Origin: Mesodorylaimus sp. YZB2_4
Lineage: Eukaryota > Nematoda > Enoplea > Dorylaimida > Dorylaimidae
Direction of reading: 5' to 3'
Length of the DNA stretch: 64,000 nucleotides
NCBI GenBank assembly: GCA_030248295.1
Contig: JASANH010000123.1
Coordinates: forward strand, 1-64,000
Part shown: positions 40,946 through 54,169 of the stretch, in pieces
How the letters are laid out: each line of letters starts with the position of its first letter
Position numbering within the stretch: the stretch's first letter is position 1
Program-made: the position numbers and the translations under genes
Notes under the pieces: model-generated
What the model saw: the letters and a program-made list of their open reading frames with translations, nothing else
What the model was told of the DNA's origin: nothing
The model's database searches: none

Positions 40946-41191
40946 ATATGCGCTTTGATTAATTGACCAGTGAGGACAAAAAATACACGTTTTTTGGACC
41001 TAGATAAGCCACGAAACGGGGGTTCGAAGAGCATTGAAGAAAAGAAGTTAAAGTGATGACAAGATTGGGATAGAAGAGATTTAAATGAAAGGCTGCATGG
41101 AATGTCTCAAATTTGTGATTGATTGTGAGCTTACGTCACACGAGCCATGAATACAAGATTGATAGTGGGTATACGCTGGGTACTTTGTCCT

Positions 41192-41440
41192 TTAAATCAT
41201 CACGCAGCGCTTATGCACTGGTAAATTTGAATTTCCCGCTGTCCGCTTTTGACAGTTGCACATGAACTCCCCCACTTGACAGCCTTTGCGGGTGCATATC
41301 GTGGGCACAACCATGCCAATTAAGTATATAGCCATGGGCGCAACGGACAGAAACAGCTGGTTTGGTTTTTTAATACAAAGAAAACGACTGGTTGAAGTCA
41401 AAATTAATATAAATAAAACAAAGAAGTTCAACGTTCGCAC
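41192..41440 (-). CDS. Small secreted Cys-rich (TIL-related) protein
   Basis: This 82-codon frame opens with a clear signal peptide (MRTLNFFVLFILILTSTS) and then CIKKPNQLFLSV, close to the CKKPNEIFISL start of the neighbouring TIL genes. It ends FMCNCQKRT...RC. It has six or fewer cysteines in the mature part and lacks the central TIL cysteines, so it is a shortened or diverged paralogue. It is intact as a single exon and may or may not be functional. Confidence 0.4.
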   Translation of the reverse strand: MRTLNFFVLFILILTSTSRFLCIKKPNQLFLSVAPMAIYLIGMVVPTICTRKGCQVGEFMCNCQKRTAGNSNLPVHKRCVMI

Positions 41441-41718
41441 AGGCGCAGGTTAGAAAAGCGGATCAAAGCGGGAAATTCAAGTTTCGTGGTGAGTGTTTTC
41501 ATGATCATATTCCGAGGCTTATAAGGGTTGCGTCGTCATGCAGTCCTGAGCTTCGTTACAACTAAATAGCGAGGCTCGATAGGCGTCCTGGGCTTATATT
41601 TCTCTGATGTTGAAAATTTCGATTCGAATAAGTCATACTGTAAAGCCATCACCGATCATGCAAAAATAAAAACGCTTTGAAGTAGTTTGACTAATCGCGT
41701 GGATAAGCGCAAGGTTGA
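41441..41718. other. Noncoding stretch
   Basis: Nothing recognised between the small secreted ORF and the inverted-duplicate gene. Confidence 0.4.
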
Positions 41719-42482
41719 TTAAGCATCTTCACACGAAATCGTCCAGTTATTTACAATAATTCTTTCATAAAATTCTTTTGCCCCTTCTCCAAATGGATAT
41801 TTGCTGAATAAGCGCCCGGATTGCGCATCTAAAGTCCAGTACGCAGTTTCCAGCACACGTTTAGACAATGTCCCAAAGCGGCGAAAGGGCGGGCGAAAGC
41901 TGATCTTCATTGTCCTTGTGGCACCATCAGAGAAGACCTGCTCATAAGAAGCTGTCAATCCCACTCGAGATGCATCGTGTTTGCCCCGGTTGGAGTGCAA
42001 GTGAATTGACCAGAAGTTTTAGATGAGAAAAATTACTTACGCACAAAAATTATCGATTTTCAAAAACTCTGGATTATGATAGGTAAGTATCGACTGCTGT
42101 TGATATTTTCTGCCAGTTCCAGTGCAAGGAGCCGTGTGCGGACTATACTGTAGTTTATTGCGAAAACTTCACACATAACAGAAAGACAACAGAGAAACCG
42201 TTTGCACAACGAATTCACCTGATACCATTTATAACGCAGCTGCAGGTGATGTGGTAGCACGAGCTCGCACTTACTGGGTAAAACTCAGTTTCAGGTAAGG
42301 CTTAACTTATCTGCAACATCACTGCCACTAATAAAAGCCAGACACACTTTAGAGCGTGGTCGCCTCACAATGTTTTGAGTGCTGGTCGAGGTGAGTGTGA
42401 TTGAGATAGAGTCAGGAATGAGTGCTCTCATAGCCACCAGTCCACCACGGACATGATCAATGCCCACTGACCATCTCGGCAC
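41719..42482 (-). CDS. Unrecognised multi-exon gene on arm 1 of an inverted duplication
   Basis: Frames that stay open in both arms of the duplication suggest exons. One ends AFISGSDVADK (about 42,310). One has a conserved YHNPEFLKIDNF stretch (about 42,090-42,045). A final 93-codon segment (42,000-41,719) contains SRVGLTASYEQVFSDGATRT, FRPPFRRFGTLSKRVLETAY and FYERIIVNNWTISCEDA. The donor after DVADK reads GTTAAG here but GTAAGC in arm 2. The last segment is convincingly protein-like but I do not recognise its family. The exon structure is provisional and no start codon is assigned. Confidence 0.35.
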
Positions 42483-42485
42483 TCG
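42005..42485 (-). repeat. Arm 1 of a large inverted duplication
   Basis: Read in inverse this matches 43,190-43,668 almost throughout. Shared phrases include TGGTCAGTGGGCATTGATCATG, GATGTTGCAGATAAG, CCTGAAACTGA and AAAATCGATAAT. Divergence is moderate with several small indels. Confidence 0.8.
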
Positions 42486-42788
42486 CTCAAATCACACAAT
42501 CTCGCTCAAATTACAATCTGCTTCAGTCCACCCTGAGGACAAGACCCGAATTCAATGTCCCGATCAGCACCCCAGAAACCAGATTACCACAAACCGCAGC
42601 GGAAGCGGAGTTGCGGAAGCGGGAAATCCAAGAAATGGCGACACTGCAGACGAAAAAGATAAAAAGCGAGTGGAAACGACGATGAGAAATGTGGGATCAG
42701 AAAATAAAGAAATTATTCAAAAAATTAAAGAAACCAAACTTCAAGTTCGCGCAAAAAAGAAATTTGGTTGACAGCAGCCTCGGCATTC

Positions 42789-43151
42789 ATGGATGATTTT
42801 GTAGTGCCTTGTGTTTATTGGATTGTATTCGAGCACGATTGCAATGCATTCAAGGCGGCTGGTGGCGATAGTTGGTTCGACATCACCGAGGCGGCATTGG
42901 GCGCAGTGGCCGCCCTATTCGTCTGGATTATTGTGGCTGCCTTGCTGCTCAGGCTGGCCACCATGTTCAGGAAGGGGCAGTGCGCGCCAGGGCTGCCCGC
43001 CTGGCTCCGATGGCTGCTGTGCGTTTGTGTGGGCACATTGGGCATTTGTGCAGTGGCATTCTCCATGGTGCAAGGAGCGGGATTCGGATTATTTTTGTCC
43101 ACCGAATGTCCACCCAATGCCACAACAGCTTTGCCGAATTTTATTGTGTAA
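42789..43151 (+). CDS. Small multi-pass membrane protein
   Basis: From the ATG at 42,789 a 120-codon frame encodes an N-terminal MDDFVVPCVYWIVFEHDC. Two strong hydrophobic segments follow (about residues 38-61, AALGAVAALFVWIIVAALLL; about 77-105, LLCVCVGTLGICAVAFSMV), separated by a basic Arg/Lys loop. The Cys/Pro-rich tail ends TALPNFIV. Composition is GC-richer and more coding-like than the flanks. It sits in the loop between the two arms of the inverted duplication. The frame opens slightly upstream without an ATG, so an upstream exon is possible. A Lys-rich open stretch at 42,540-42,770 could be part of it. The family is not recognised. Confidence 0.5.
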   Translation: MDDFVVPCVYWIVFEHDCNAFKAAGGDSWFDITEAALGAVAALFVWIIVAALLLRLATMFRKGQCAPGLPAWLRWLLCVCVGTLGICAVAFSMVQGAGFGLFLSTECPPNATTALPNFIV

Positions 43152-43189
43152 ATACTGGATTCATTGCCAACAGTGCATAGCATTGTGGG

Positions 43190-43770
43190 ATGATTGGGTG
43201 CCGAGATGGTCAGTGGGCATTGATCATGTCCGTGGTGGACTGGTGACTGTGAGAGCACTATATCTCAATCACACTCACCTCGACCAGCACTCAAAACACT
43301 GTGAGGCGACTACGCCCTAATGTGTCTCTGGCTTTTATTAGTGACAGTGACGTTGCAGATAAGGTAAGCCTTACCTGAAACTGACTTTTACTCAGCAATT
43401 GCAAGATCGTGCCACATCACCTGCGGTAGCGTATGAAATGGTTTCAGCCAAATTTTTCTGTGCAAACGGCTTTTGTGTGATCTTTCTGATATGTATTAAC
43501 TTTCTTGTAATGCAGTAGACTGCAGAACAGCACAGCCCGCACATGGCTCCTTGAACCGGCACTGGCAGGAAATATCAATGTCAGCTCCAGCAACTACCAT
43601 AATCTAGAGTTCTTGAAAATCGATAATTTCTATGCCAGTAGCTCTTTGTATCAAAAACTTCTGGTCAGTACGTTCCCTCTCCAACCATACTGCACTGTTT
43701 CATCCTTACGTAAACGCTTTGGCACCAAGATCGCGCGACTCATAGGAAACACTGGCATAAATTAGTCAAG
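43190..43770 (+). pseudogene. Arm 2 copy of the unrecognised gene
   Basis: Exon-like segments correspond to arm 1: one ends SLAFISDSDVADK before the donor GTAAGCC (about 43,363). A later one reads NSTARTWLLEPALAGNIN ... YHNLEFLKIDNFYASSSL (from about 43,527) and stays open to about 43,760. The exon equivalent to the 93-codon segment of arm 1 is missing, so this copy looks 3' truncated. It may be a pseudogene or a shortened paralogue. Confidence 0.4.
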
Positions 43771-44421
43771 GACACATTATAAAGATTCGCGGAAGACCAG
43801 GGCAAAACGGGATGTACCCTTGATTTTCAGTAAAATCAGTAGTTTTCGACAATCAGGACTAATCTGACAGGGCACAGGGACAATGAAGATCGGCTTTTTG
43901 CCACCCTGTTAAGCCTCGAAATGTGATTGTGAAACTTGAATCTCGAAACTTAATTTCCCCGCTCTGAACTGCTTATGACAGTTTGACATGAATTAAGAGT
44001 CCTTGTTTAATTTTACTGATTATTATTTCATCCTAAAATCAAAACCGCGTCTAGCCGTTGTCCCATGCGCGTGCGCATGCGAGGACACAGGCTTTGAAGC
44101 GGGGATCTATGTAAAACTGTGATGAGCAGATAGCGGGAAATTCAAATTTTCCTTTGCCCAAGCTGTGCGTTATCGTCTATCGGACTAAATGCAACATCCT
44201 GCCCTTCGGTTCTCAACAAACACCCACTGTCAATATTCTGTTTATGCCTCGTTTGATGTGAGCTCACAATCAATCATAGATTCGAGACATTTTAAGCAAT
44301 CTTTCACGCAAATCTTTTTTCGAATCTTCACATCATTCTAACTTCTTTTCTTCATTTCTCTTCGGACCCCCCGTTTTGTGGCTCATCTAAGTCAAAAAAA
44401 CGTATTTTTTGCTTCCCCTAA
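43771..44421. other. Noncoding stretch, part of TIL-unit duplication
   Basis: The part from about 44,100 on is repeated at about 46,340-46,560 (phrases AGCGGGAAATTCAAATTTT, CAAGCTGTGCGT, CAACAAACACCCACTG), as the 3' flank of the duplicated TIL genes. A GAATT...GCTTATGACAG repeat lies at about 43,948-43,995. Confidence 0.6.
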
Positions 44422-44763
44422 CTAATTCATCGAGATGTATTTCTCACATGTGCAATCCGTTATCAGCACGCAGTCAAGCTGGGAGTTTCTGGCGTATCCC
44501 TTTTTACACCTGCACGCCGAAACGTACGTTGGGAGAAAACAGATATTAACCGTCTCCTCGGGGCCATTGCAATAAGTTTCACAATGGCCCTTTAAGCTGA
44601 TGAATATTTCATTTGGTTTCTTGCACAACTGCAATTTTGAAGCAAGTTTTGTTATAATTAGAGGAAAGTGTCTCAGACTCACTGGACTGCTGGCTGAAAC
44701 TGCTAATGGAAAGAAAGTACAGAAAACCAGGGGCAAAATCAGCTTCATTATCGACTTGTACAT
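44422..44763 (-). CDS. Secreted trypsin-inhibitor-like (TIL) domain protein
   Basis: There are two exons, 44,763-44,684 and 44,628-44,422, separated by a 55-bp intron with donor GTGAGT and acceptor TTGCAG. Exon 1 encodes a signal peptide (MKLILPLVFCTFFPLAVSAS; the ATG at 44,748 fits this better than the one at 44,763). Exon 2 encodes LCKKPNEIFISLKGHCETYC ... FLPTYVSACRCKKGYARN ... CVLITDCTC. The spacing CxxPNE...C...C...C.C..GY.R...C matches the TIL cysteine-rich fold of serine protease inhibitors. About 70 mature residues form a single domain. No reactive-site specificity is inferred. A close paralogue lies at 46.7-47.0 kb and a pseudogene at 40.6 kb. Confidence 0.75.
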   Translation of the reverse strand: MYKSIMKLILPLVFCTFFPLAVSASSPVSLRHFPLIITKLASKLQLCKKPNEIFISLKGHCETYCNGPEETVNICFLPTYVSACRCKKGYARNSQLDCVLITDCTCEKYISMN

Positions 44764-44799
44764 AATGACCTACAGTTGTGTAGAGGGCGGGGAGACAGG

Positions 44800-45350
44800 G
44801 GAGATCTGATTGCTAAGAGCTTATTGTTATTCTCTGACTGTCGCATATTAAAAGCCATTTGCTAGCTTTGAATTTAGAAACTAATGGCACATCATAAAAA
44901 GCTGTTCTTCAGGCCCAATCTCCTGCCCAACTGGCACTTGTACATTTCTAGGCGCAGGGAGTCACCTTTGGTAGCAGCCTTTGAAGTAGGTTGTGGTGGT
45001 GCAGTGATTAGGCGATCGTCGCAAACGACTTGGCTCTTTCCATGCTCGAATCCGGTGATGGTAGCTGGTTTGCGAGCCATCAGCCCTCGCTGACCTTGTG
45101 TGCATAGCTGCAGTGAAAAAGCCAGTATTGTCGGGCCACGTCGTGCATGGGTGCCCATACCCATGGTATGGATACTGGTTTGGGTAAGAGTTGTGGGGTA
45201 CGGGTATGAGCGGGTGCAGAGGTCGTCCAGCGGGTACAGGTAGGTAAGATTTTTCACCCGTGCAGGAGCCAGCTGTCGGGGGTCAGGCGCTGCTAATTGA
45301 GGAGGCAGGCTTGGCTGTTGAACACCAACAGGGCCCCACCTCCCCGGTTT
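44800..45350 (+). repeat. TIL-gene 5' flank unit plus family 1 SINE
   Basis: Phrases AGATCTGATTGCTAAGAGC and AAAAGCCATTTGCTAGC (44,800-44,875), then a tRNA-like head at about 44,985-45,060 (GTGGTGCAGTGATTAGGCG A-box, GCTCGAATCCGGTGATGG B-box) with a GCTGACCTTG body. The same order recurs four more times up to 48.4 kb. Confidence 0.65.
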
Positions 45351-45674
45351 TTAGTGGTATAGGACCCATTGCGTGGGGTTTCTCTGGAATTTCTCAGGAT
45401 CAGTTAGTCATCTCACACAGAGCCTCTTGCGTGCGCTTAATAGAAAAATGGCGGGAAATTTTTTTGGAAATCCGTCATTACTGCATAGCGGGAAGTTTAA
45501 ATTTGGTTTCGCGCCGTTTCCCCAGAAAGTTTAAGGTACTCGCGAACCCAGGAACCCAGGAATCCAGGAAGGCACTCGTGTTCCAAAACTACAAAACTAC
45601 TAGCCCTCGGTTGGATCTCTCAGTAACCCACTCTTCAATTGTTTCATGACAACATAAATGTAATATTGAATGAG
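45351..45674. other. Noncoding stretch
   Basis: This holds a GGCGGGAAATTT motif at 45,450 and a related GCGGGAAGTTTAAATTT at 45,490. No gene is supported. Confidence 0.5.
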
Positions 45675-46260
45675 TCAGGGGCGAGCTGTGGCGGGGGCGA
45701 ATTGCATGGGGGCGAGTTGGGGGAGGGGGGGGACTTTTCCGCAAACCGAAAAAACCAGCTTCATCTTTAACACAGAATGTCCTACAGTTGGGTGAGTGAC
45801 TGGCAAGGAAAGCTGAAGTGACTTTATTGCTGATTCTAATGCCAAGATCTGATTAAGAGCCATTATTTATTCTCCGACACTCACACTCTTAAAAGCCACA
45901 TTCTAGCTTTCAATTCAAAAACCAATGGTTTCTCTGACACATCATAAAAATCATTTCTGACCTAATCCCCCCCTCCCCCTACTTCCACTTGACTGTACAT
46001 TTCTAGTCACAGGGCGAAAGCACTGGTGCGGGGCATCGCGACTAGGATCGTCCTGGGTTCGATCCCTGGTGATGGAGGCTGGTTTGCTAGCCTTAAAACC
46101 CTCTCTGACCTTGAACGCTTGGCGCGTACGCGATTCACCCATGCTGCTTTAAGGTGTTTTAAGTGGGAAGACAGAAGCTGACTGAGGAGGGACTCTTGGC
46201 TGTTGAACACCAGCGAGGTTCCACCGAACCCGTTTCAGAGGCCAAGGACCCACTCCTTGG
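45675..46260 (-). pseudogene. Truncated TIL gene unit (signal exon start only) plus SINE
   Basis: The minus strand reads TGTAGGACATT ... AAGATGAAGCTGGTTTT, matching the 5' leader and the first codons of the TIL genes, after which the exon is lost. Upstream of it (45,840-45,960) lies the same flank phrase as in the intact genes, followed by a tRNA-like SINE head at about 46,015-46,090 on the plus strand (GGGTTCGATCCCTGGTGATGG). Confidence 0.55.
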
Positions 46261-46339
46261 AGCCCCTTTGAAATTTGTTAGAATTAGTTTATTATCTCAG
46301 ACAGTGCCTCTTACGAGCGCACAAGAGGCCACTAGTGGC

Positions 46340-46700
46340 GGGAAATATTTTTTTAAAACTGTCATTATAGGCCATATAGCGGGAAATTCATATTTTTCTT
46401 CGCGCAAGCTGTGCGTAATGATCTATCAAGCAAACTGCAATACCCTGTCCTTTGGCTCACAACAAACACCCACTGCCAATCTTCCATTCATGCCTCAGCT
46501 GACGTGAACTCACAATCAGTCACAGATTTGAGACATTTTATGCCACTTTTTATTAATCTCTTCTATTCCAATCTTGCCATCACTTCAACTTCTTTTCTTC
46601 AATGCTCTTCAAACCCCCGTTTAGTGGCTCCTCTGCTGTAAGTCCAAAAATTGTATATTTTCGCTGTTATTGTTTATTGCTGTTTGCTGTTACTGGAAAA
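46340..46700. other. 3' flank of the second TIL gene copy
   Basis: Paralogous to 44,110-44,420, with two GCGGGAAA motifs (46,338 and 46,379). The TIL 3' end and this flank were duplicated together. Confidence 0.6.
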
Positions 46701-46704
46701 TTAA

Positions 46705-47034
46705 TCAAAATGCAGATTTCTCACATGTGCAATCCGTTATCAGCACGCAGTCAAGCTGGGAGTTTCTGGCGTATCCCTTTTTACACCTGCACGCCGAAAC
46801 GTACGTTGGGAGAAAACAGATATTAACCGTCTTCCCGGGGCCATTGCAATACTTTTCACAATGGCCCTTTAAGCTGATGAATATTTCATTCGGTTTCTTG
46901 CACAACTGAAATTTTGAAGCAAGTTTTGTTATAATTAGAAGAAAGTGTCTCAGACTCACTGGACTGCTGGCTGAAACTGCTAATGGCAGGAAAATACAGA
47001 AAACAAGGGGCAAAATCAGCTTCATCTTCAACAT
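46705..47034 (-). CDS. Secreted TIL-domain protein, second copy
   Basis: Exons 47,034-46,960 and 46,905-46,705 are separated by a 54-bp intron with TTTCAG acceptor. The signal peptide reads MKLILPLVFCIFLPLAVSAS (ATG at 47,025 preferred over 47,034). The mature domain LCKKPNEIFISLKGHCEKYC ... SACRCKKGYARN ... DCTCEKSAF differs at only a few positions from the 44.4 kb copy, mainly in the C-terminal tail. All domain cysteines are retained, so both copies look functional. The duplication includes flanks on both sides, so regulation is probably shared. Confidence 0.75.
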   Translation of the reverse strand: MLKMKLILPLVFCIFLPLAVSASSPVSLRHFLLIITKLASKFQLCKKPNEIFISLKGHCEKYCNGPGKTVNICFLPTYVSACRCKKGYARNSQLDCVLITDCTCEKSAF

Positions 47035-48485
47035 GGAATGACCTACAGGCAGTGGAGACTGAAGTGACTTTTGCCTATTCTTGATTTAAGATCTGATCAG
47101 TAAGAGCTAATCGTTATTCTGTGAAAGTCGATGTTTTAAAAGCCATTTGCTAGCTCTCTATTTAAAAACTAATACACATCATAAAAAATTGTTTTCTAGG
47201 CCTAATCTCCTCCGCAACTGGCACTTGTACGTTTCTAGGCGCAGGGAGCGAGCACTTATTGCAGGGCAAGGGGAGTCACGTTGGGGAGCGGAGCATTGGA
47301 AGTAGATAAGGTGGTGGTGCAATGGTGCAGCAACTCGTAACGACCTACAGCTGGGCACGCACAGGAGAAAGTCAAGTGACTTTTGCCGATTCCCGGGTTT
47401 AGATCTGATTATTAAGAGCCAATTGTTATTCTGTGAAAGCGGCATTTTTCAATGCCATTTGCTGGTTCTTAATTCAGGAACTAATTTGGTTCACCAACAT
47501 TATCTTTTTCCACATGTAAGTGCACGCTTATTGCGTTCCAAGGGCGCCTTGGGGAGTCATTTTTGGAGGCAGGGGTTAGGCATTAGAAGTATAGTTCGGT
47601 AGTTCAGTATTTCGGCGCTGGTCGCAAGAAAGCGGACTCGTGCCAGGTTCGATTCCCGGTGATGGGAGTTGGCTTGCGAACTATAAACCCTTCTGATGCC
47701 TTCTGATTTAGGCTATGCGTGACTGATCCGTCCTGTCGAGGTCAGGTGCTTCGAGTGGGGAGACGGCAGCTTGATGAGTGGACAACCTCAGCTGGAGCAC
47801 TAAGCCCGGGGGATTCAGTTCGAGAAGGTCGGTGTCCTGTCCAGGATGCTCTCGTATGCGGGTGCTCAGAGGGACGCTGCTGTGTTTGCTGGTCTGGTGG
47901 GGGGCGTGTCACAATCTTCAGAATGAATGTTAGTGAAAGAGGGGAATATATTCCAAAATGCTGTGAGCGGATGGAATTTAAAATTTAGCTTACAAGGTCA
48001 AAAATAAGTGTTGTATTCTAACACCCTGTTCTTCAGTAGTGGCAATCATCCATTTCTGATTGGAGTCCCTGGCCCGCCCCATTGAACACCTGCACCTCGC
48101 AACAGGCTCGGGAGAGCGAGCGGAGCAAGCAATTTATTTCTGATTCCCGGGTTTAAATCTGATTCTTAAAAGTCAATTTTGTGAAAGTTGCAATCTTAAA
48201 AACCATTTGTTAGCTTTTAATTCAGAAACTACAGTTTTGTTTACAATATCATGAACATTTTTTTCTCTGACCCTGCTGTATCTTCTCAAACAGCCCTATG
48301 CGTCGCGGTGGGGCAGTGGCCCGGGCTCGTCACAGGCGACTAGGCGCATCCTGGGTTCAATTCCCCAAAACCCTCTCTGACCTCGCATGTCAGGCCATGG
48401 ATGAGTCACCCAGAACTGTCGAGATCAGATGCTTCGAGCCTCAGCGGGAACACAGGAAGGATTCATAGCCCAGGGGGTTCATTCT
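47035..48485 (+). repeat. Array of TIL-gene flank units and SINE heads
   Basis: The flank phrase (AGATCTGAT...AAGAG..., then a GCCATTTGCTAGC-like motif) occurs at about 47,090, 47,402 and 48,153. tRNA-like SINE heads follow at about 47,600-47,690 (GCCAGGTTCGATTCCCGGT) and 48,296-48,365 (GGTGGGGCAGTGGCCCGG, CTGGGTTCAATTCCCC). The SINE body with GGTGTCCTGTCCAGGATGC and GGGACGCTGCTGTGT follows the 47.6 kb head to about 47,900. No coding exons remain in these units. Confidence 0.6.
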
Positions 48486-48530
48486 TCATTCCCACCGTGA
48501 TTCCCAGCCGTTTCCGAAAATATTTAAAAA

Positions 48531-48591
48531 TTCCCGCGTAAATTTGCACCGCTTACATCACTGCAGGGAATTGTCTGCTAAAAGCGGGAAA
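48531..48591 (+). promoter_or_regulatory. E2F-like sites upstream of WDR5
   Basis: TTCCCGCG (48,531-48,538) and GCGGGAAA (48,584-48,591) lie 135-195 bp upstream of the WDR5 start codon. Both fit the TTTSSCGC-type E2F consensus in opposite orientations. Similar motifs are frequent elsewhere in this half of the window, so promoter function is an inference. Confidence 0.35.
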
Positions 48592-48725
48592 CGCACTATA
48601 ATTTTTTCACGGGACAAATTATTATTCGGTGTCGAACAAAACTTTTACCTAGTACTTTTTTTTTTGAAAGAATTATTTTTAAAAAGCTTTCAGAAATTTC
48701 ATCCACACAATTTGGTTTTTTTCAA

Positions 48726-51398
<2,673 letters not shown>

Positions 51399-51515
51399 TT
51401 GTGGGGGCCTTGGTTTCGTGTTTGGCATGTAAGTTTGTTTTATGGTTGCGTTTCTCGATTCGGCCTGACTCATTCCAGAACGTGAAATATAATATGTACA
51501 TTAGCCTGGGCATAA

Positions 51516-53362
51516 TCACATGCCATCGCCCAACTGCCTGTGCAGTTTTTCTATCATCAATCGATCCAATGTTCTTTTTCGCCAGTGAGATAATAAAGTG
51601 AATGTTAGGGCGCAGATGGTCGATGAGATAAGGAAAGCTATGAAATTTCGTTCCTCCAGCCATCGAACGCGCTGACAGCTGAAAATGGAAAAAGGTGATT
51701 AGTCTGATTTGTGATCAGGAATCGATAATGCCGCTTTCGATTAATGAAGATTTGACTGATCGATTATAAGTCGACAGTAATCGATGAAACAGCTTCATGA
51801 GATCGATCAATATCTGCTGATTAGTTGATATTAGTTTTGATCAGTGATCAGTCTGCTTAATTTACTCAGCGATAGTCTGACTGATCAGGCTGATGGCTGA
51901 CTGACTGATCAGTAAATTGTCTGACTAATCAGTCGGTCAATCTAATGATCCATGCAGGTAATAATGGGTGATTATACACATCAGACACGTGCGAAGGGGT
52001 TTGATGGGGGTGTTTCCAAAGGGACCCATCCCCACATTCGTCCTGATCAGATGATGATCCCGATATCACTGATCAGAATCATATCATCGATCAAGAACTG
52101 ACACGAGCCCAGTCCTAGTGGCTTCGCAGCTAGCACAGCCATGGCGAGTAGAGGGATTATCGATCTCTCCTGGCTGGTAAACATCAACCCGTCGAGTTGA
52201 TGTTTCAGCCGAAGGTGTAGTTCTGGACTCCCCTTTTCAGTTGATATGGTTGTCTCGCCAGTGCTCCTCACAATCCCGCTCCGTCCCAAGGTGATGATGG
52301 CCTAAGTGAGAGGGCGCCCCGCCCATAAGTGCACTCTGCCCACTCACCTCCTGTACACGACACCAGTCGTGGTGCAATTGATCTTGTCGTAATGTCCAGA
52401 TGGTTTGCACGGTCTGATTCCAGCAGCCTAAAAAACCATTTTTTATTCATTAAATTTATCCAAAAAATTCACTTAAACTTACCATTTCGAATTGTGTACA
52501 CGCTACACACTCAGCCACAACAACGTGCTCTTCGTGTTGCCAACAATGGTCAGAACTGATATTCGATTCCGAACTGATCACACCCGTCGATACTGTCGAG
52601 CCTTAAATAATCATTTCCAGATTACTGATCACCTCTTTTTCATCGATGGTGACCCATCGATCATTTATCATCCTCTAATAACCAATCAATCGATTATCAT
52701 CCTCTAAAGACCAATCAATCGATCAACAAATGATCAATCGATATTTTTTGGTCTTCTGACTAAAACCGATTATCGACTGAGGCAACTAAAACGGTCAAAC
52801 GAAGCGATCGGCACTCACGTTTAGTGGGCAATGACGTGTAGGTGATCGATTGGCCCCGGCTCAGGTAATACTGAATAAGCAGCGTCAAGATAGAAAGCCT
52901 GAAAGGAAAACAGTCAATGTCACTTTCACTCAACCTTCTTAAGGAGCCTGAAGAAAACGCATTGAGCACAGCACCACATTCGTCAAAACCCCTGTATCAA
53001 AAAAAGAGCACATCAGTCGTAAGGGCCCTCATCGGAGGACCAAGCCAGAGAGGAAAACAGAATCAAAAACATTAGCCCCGACCAGGAATCGAACCCCACC
53101 ACCAAAATTTCTGATTTTGCGCCTCTTTTCCGTCTCAGCAGAAACGGTTTGAACACAGCACGGCACATCAGTCGTCAGAACCTTCATCGGAGAAAATACC
53201 CAGATAACAGAATCAAAAAACAGCCCCGACCAGGAATCGAACCCCCACCCCTTCGGTTTACTGGTCCAGTGACTGCTTCTCATTCTGTTTCACTCACGAT
53301 CAGATCCCCTCCCTCACTACTTACCCCAACACGGTGGCCACAATAATCAACATTCTTCGCAT
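51516..53362 (-). CDS. jtb: JTB-like membrane protein
   Basis: Five exons: 53,362-53,325, 52,898-52,819, 52,592-52,483, 52,427-52,348 and 51,678-51,516. They give 156 residues with consistent phases. The N-terminal signal or anchor is MRRMLIIVATVLGLSILTLL. The luminal domain carries the JTB cysteine pattern: HCWQHEEHVVVAECVACTQF, then AAGIRPCKPSGHYDKINCTT, then SCQRVRWLEERNFIAF. One membrane span (FLISSTICALTFTLL) and a basic helical tail (HWRKRTLDRLMIEKLHRQ) end the protein. This order and spacing match the jumping translocation breakpoint protein, a small conserved metazoan type I membrane protein linked to cytokinesis and mitochondria. The last intron (51,679-52,347) is swollen by TGATCA repeats and contains a palindromic CATCAACCCG motif. 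Recognition is by motif, without a search. Confidence 0.85.
51690..52095. repeat. TGATCA-rich repeat in a JTB intron
   Basis: This resembles the WDR5 intron repeat, including GATCGATCAATATCTGCTGAT at about 51,810. It extends to a TGATCAGATGATGATCC phrase near 52,043. Confidence 0.7.
53029..53290 (-). repeat. Two tRNA-like B-box heads in tandem within the first JTB intron
   Basis: GGGGTTCGATTCCTGGTCGG occurs in inverse at about 53,076-53,095 and again at about 53,227-53,246. It is followed by repeated phrases (TCATCGGAG, ACAGAATCAAAAA), showing a short tandem duplication of a SINE head. Confidence 0.55.
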
Positions 53363-54130
53363 GGTGCAGAATCCATTATTGACATATGAGGACAAGGACG
53401 AGAAGTAAGTCAACAATTCCATGCCTGCAAGAGCCAGATGACACCTCAGGCAACGACTGACCAATCAGAACACACGGGCCACGCCCACCGAGTCACCAAC
53501 ACTCGACCCCTTACATTTCCATTTTATAACACAGCTCAACATTCGGAAAGCGAGTGTAAGTCAACAAAAAATAGATCACTTCATTATGCATACGCGGCGA
53601 GAAATGGAATCAGGCACGTCAACACTCAAAAAACAAGACACAGACAAAGCTTCCTCATAAAGCTTCGCCATCCACAAATTCAAGAAAAAAAGCAATCACT
53701 CGAATAAATTCAAGAGCACAAAAGAGAAAAAGAACAGCCCTGCATCACCAATCGTAAAGTTCGCATTGCAGCCCCCCTCGCACACCAAGGCACCTCGCGA
53801 ATGTACATCGCATGCAATCCCCGTTAAGACCACACCACCTACACGCTATATATGGCCTAGCAGATACAAACTACGCACCAGATTAGTCTTGAGCCGAAAC
53901 AAGCAAAAGGAAAGAGCAAACACGACCTCACGACATACTCCAAGGAGACAGGGGGCCGAGGAACGCAAATCAATTTGGTTAATTCCACAACAAATAAACA
54001 ACAAAAAAGATCATGATTATCATTAGAGCCGCGTCTTACCCATCCCATCGATTTGTACCCAACAAAAATCACTGCCCACCTTTGGCATTCGACCCACCAT
54101 TCGTCATACCACTGCCGCCTTGCTCCGATT
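53363..54130. other. Intergenic stretch between JTB and FMR1
   Basis: A-rich and noncoding with no recognised feature. It should contain the JTB promoter. Confidence 0.45.
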
Positions 54131-54169
54131 GACGTTGCGGCTAAACACGAACAGTGTGTGTATGTCAAT

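Noticed and set aside
42460-42771. Lys/Glu-rich plus-strand ORF before the membrane protein
   Set aside because: Two frames look equally plausible and neither shows a domain; kept only as a possible upstream exon.
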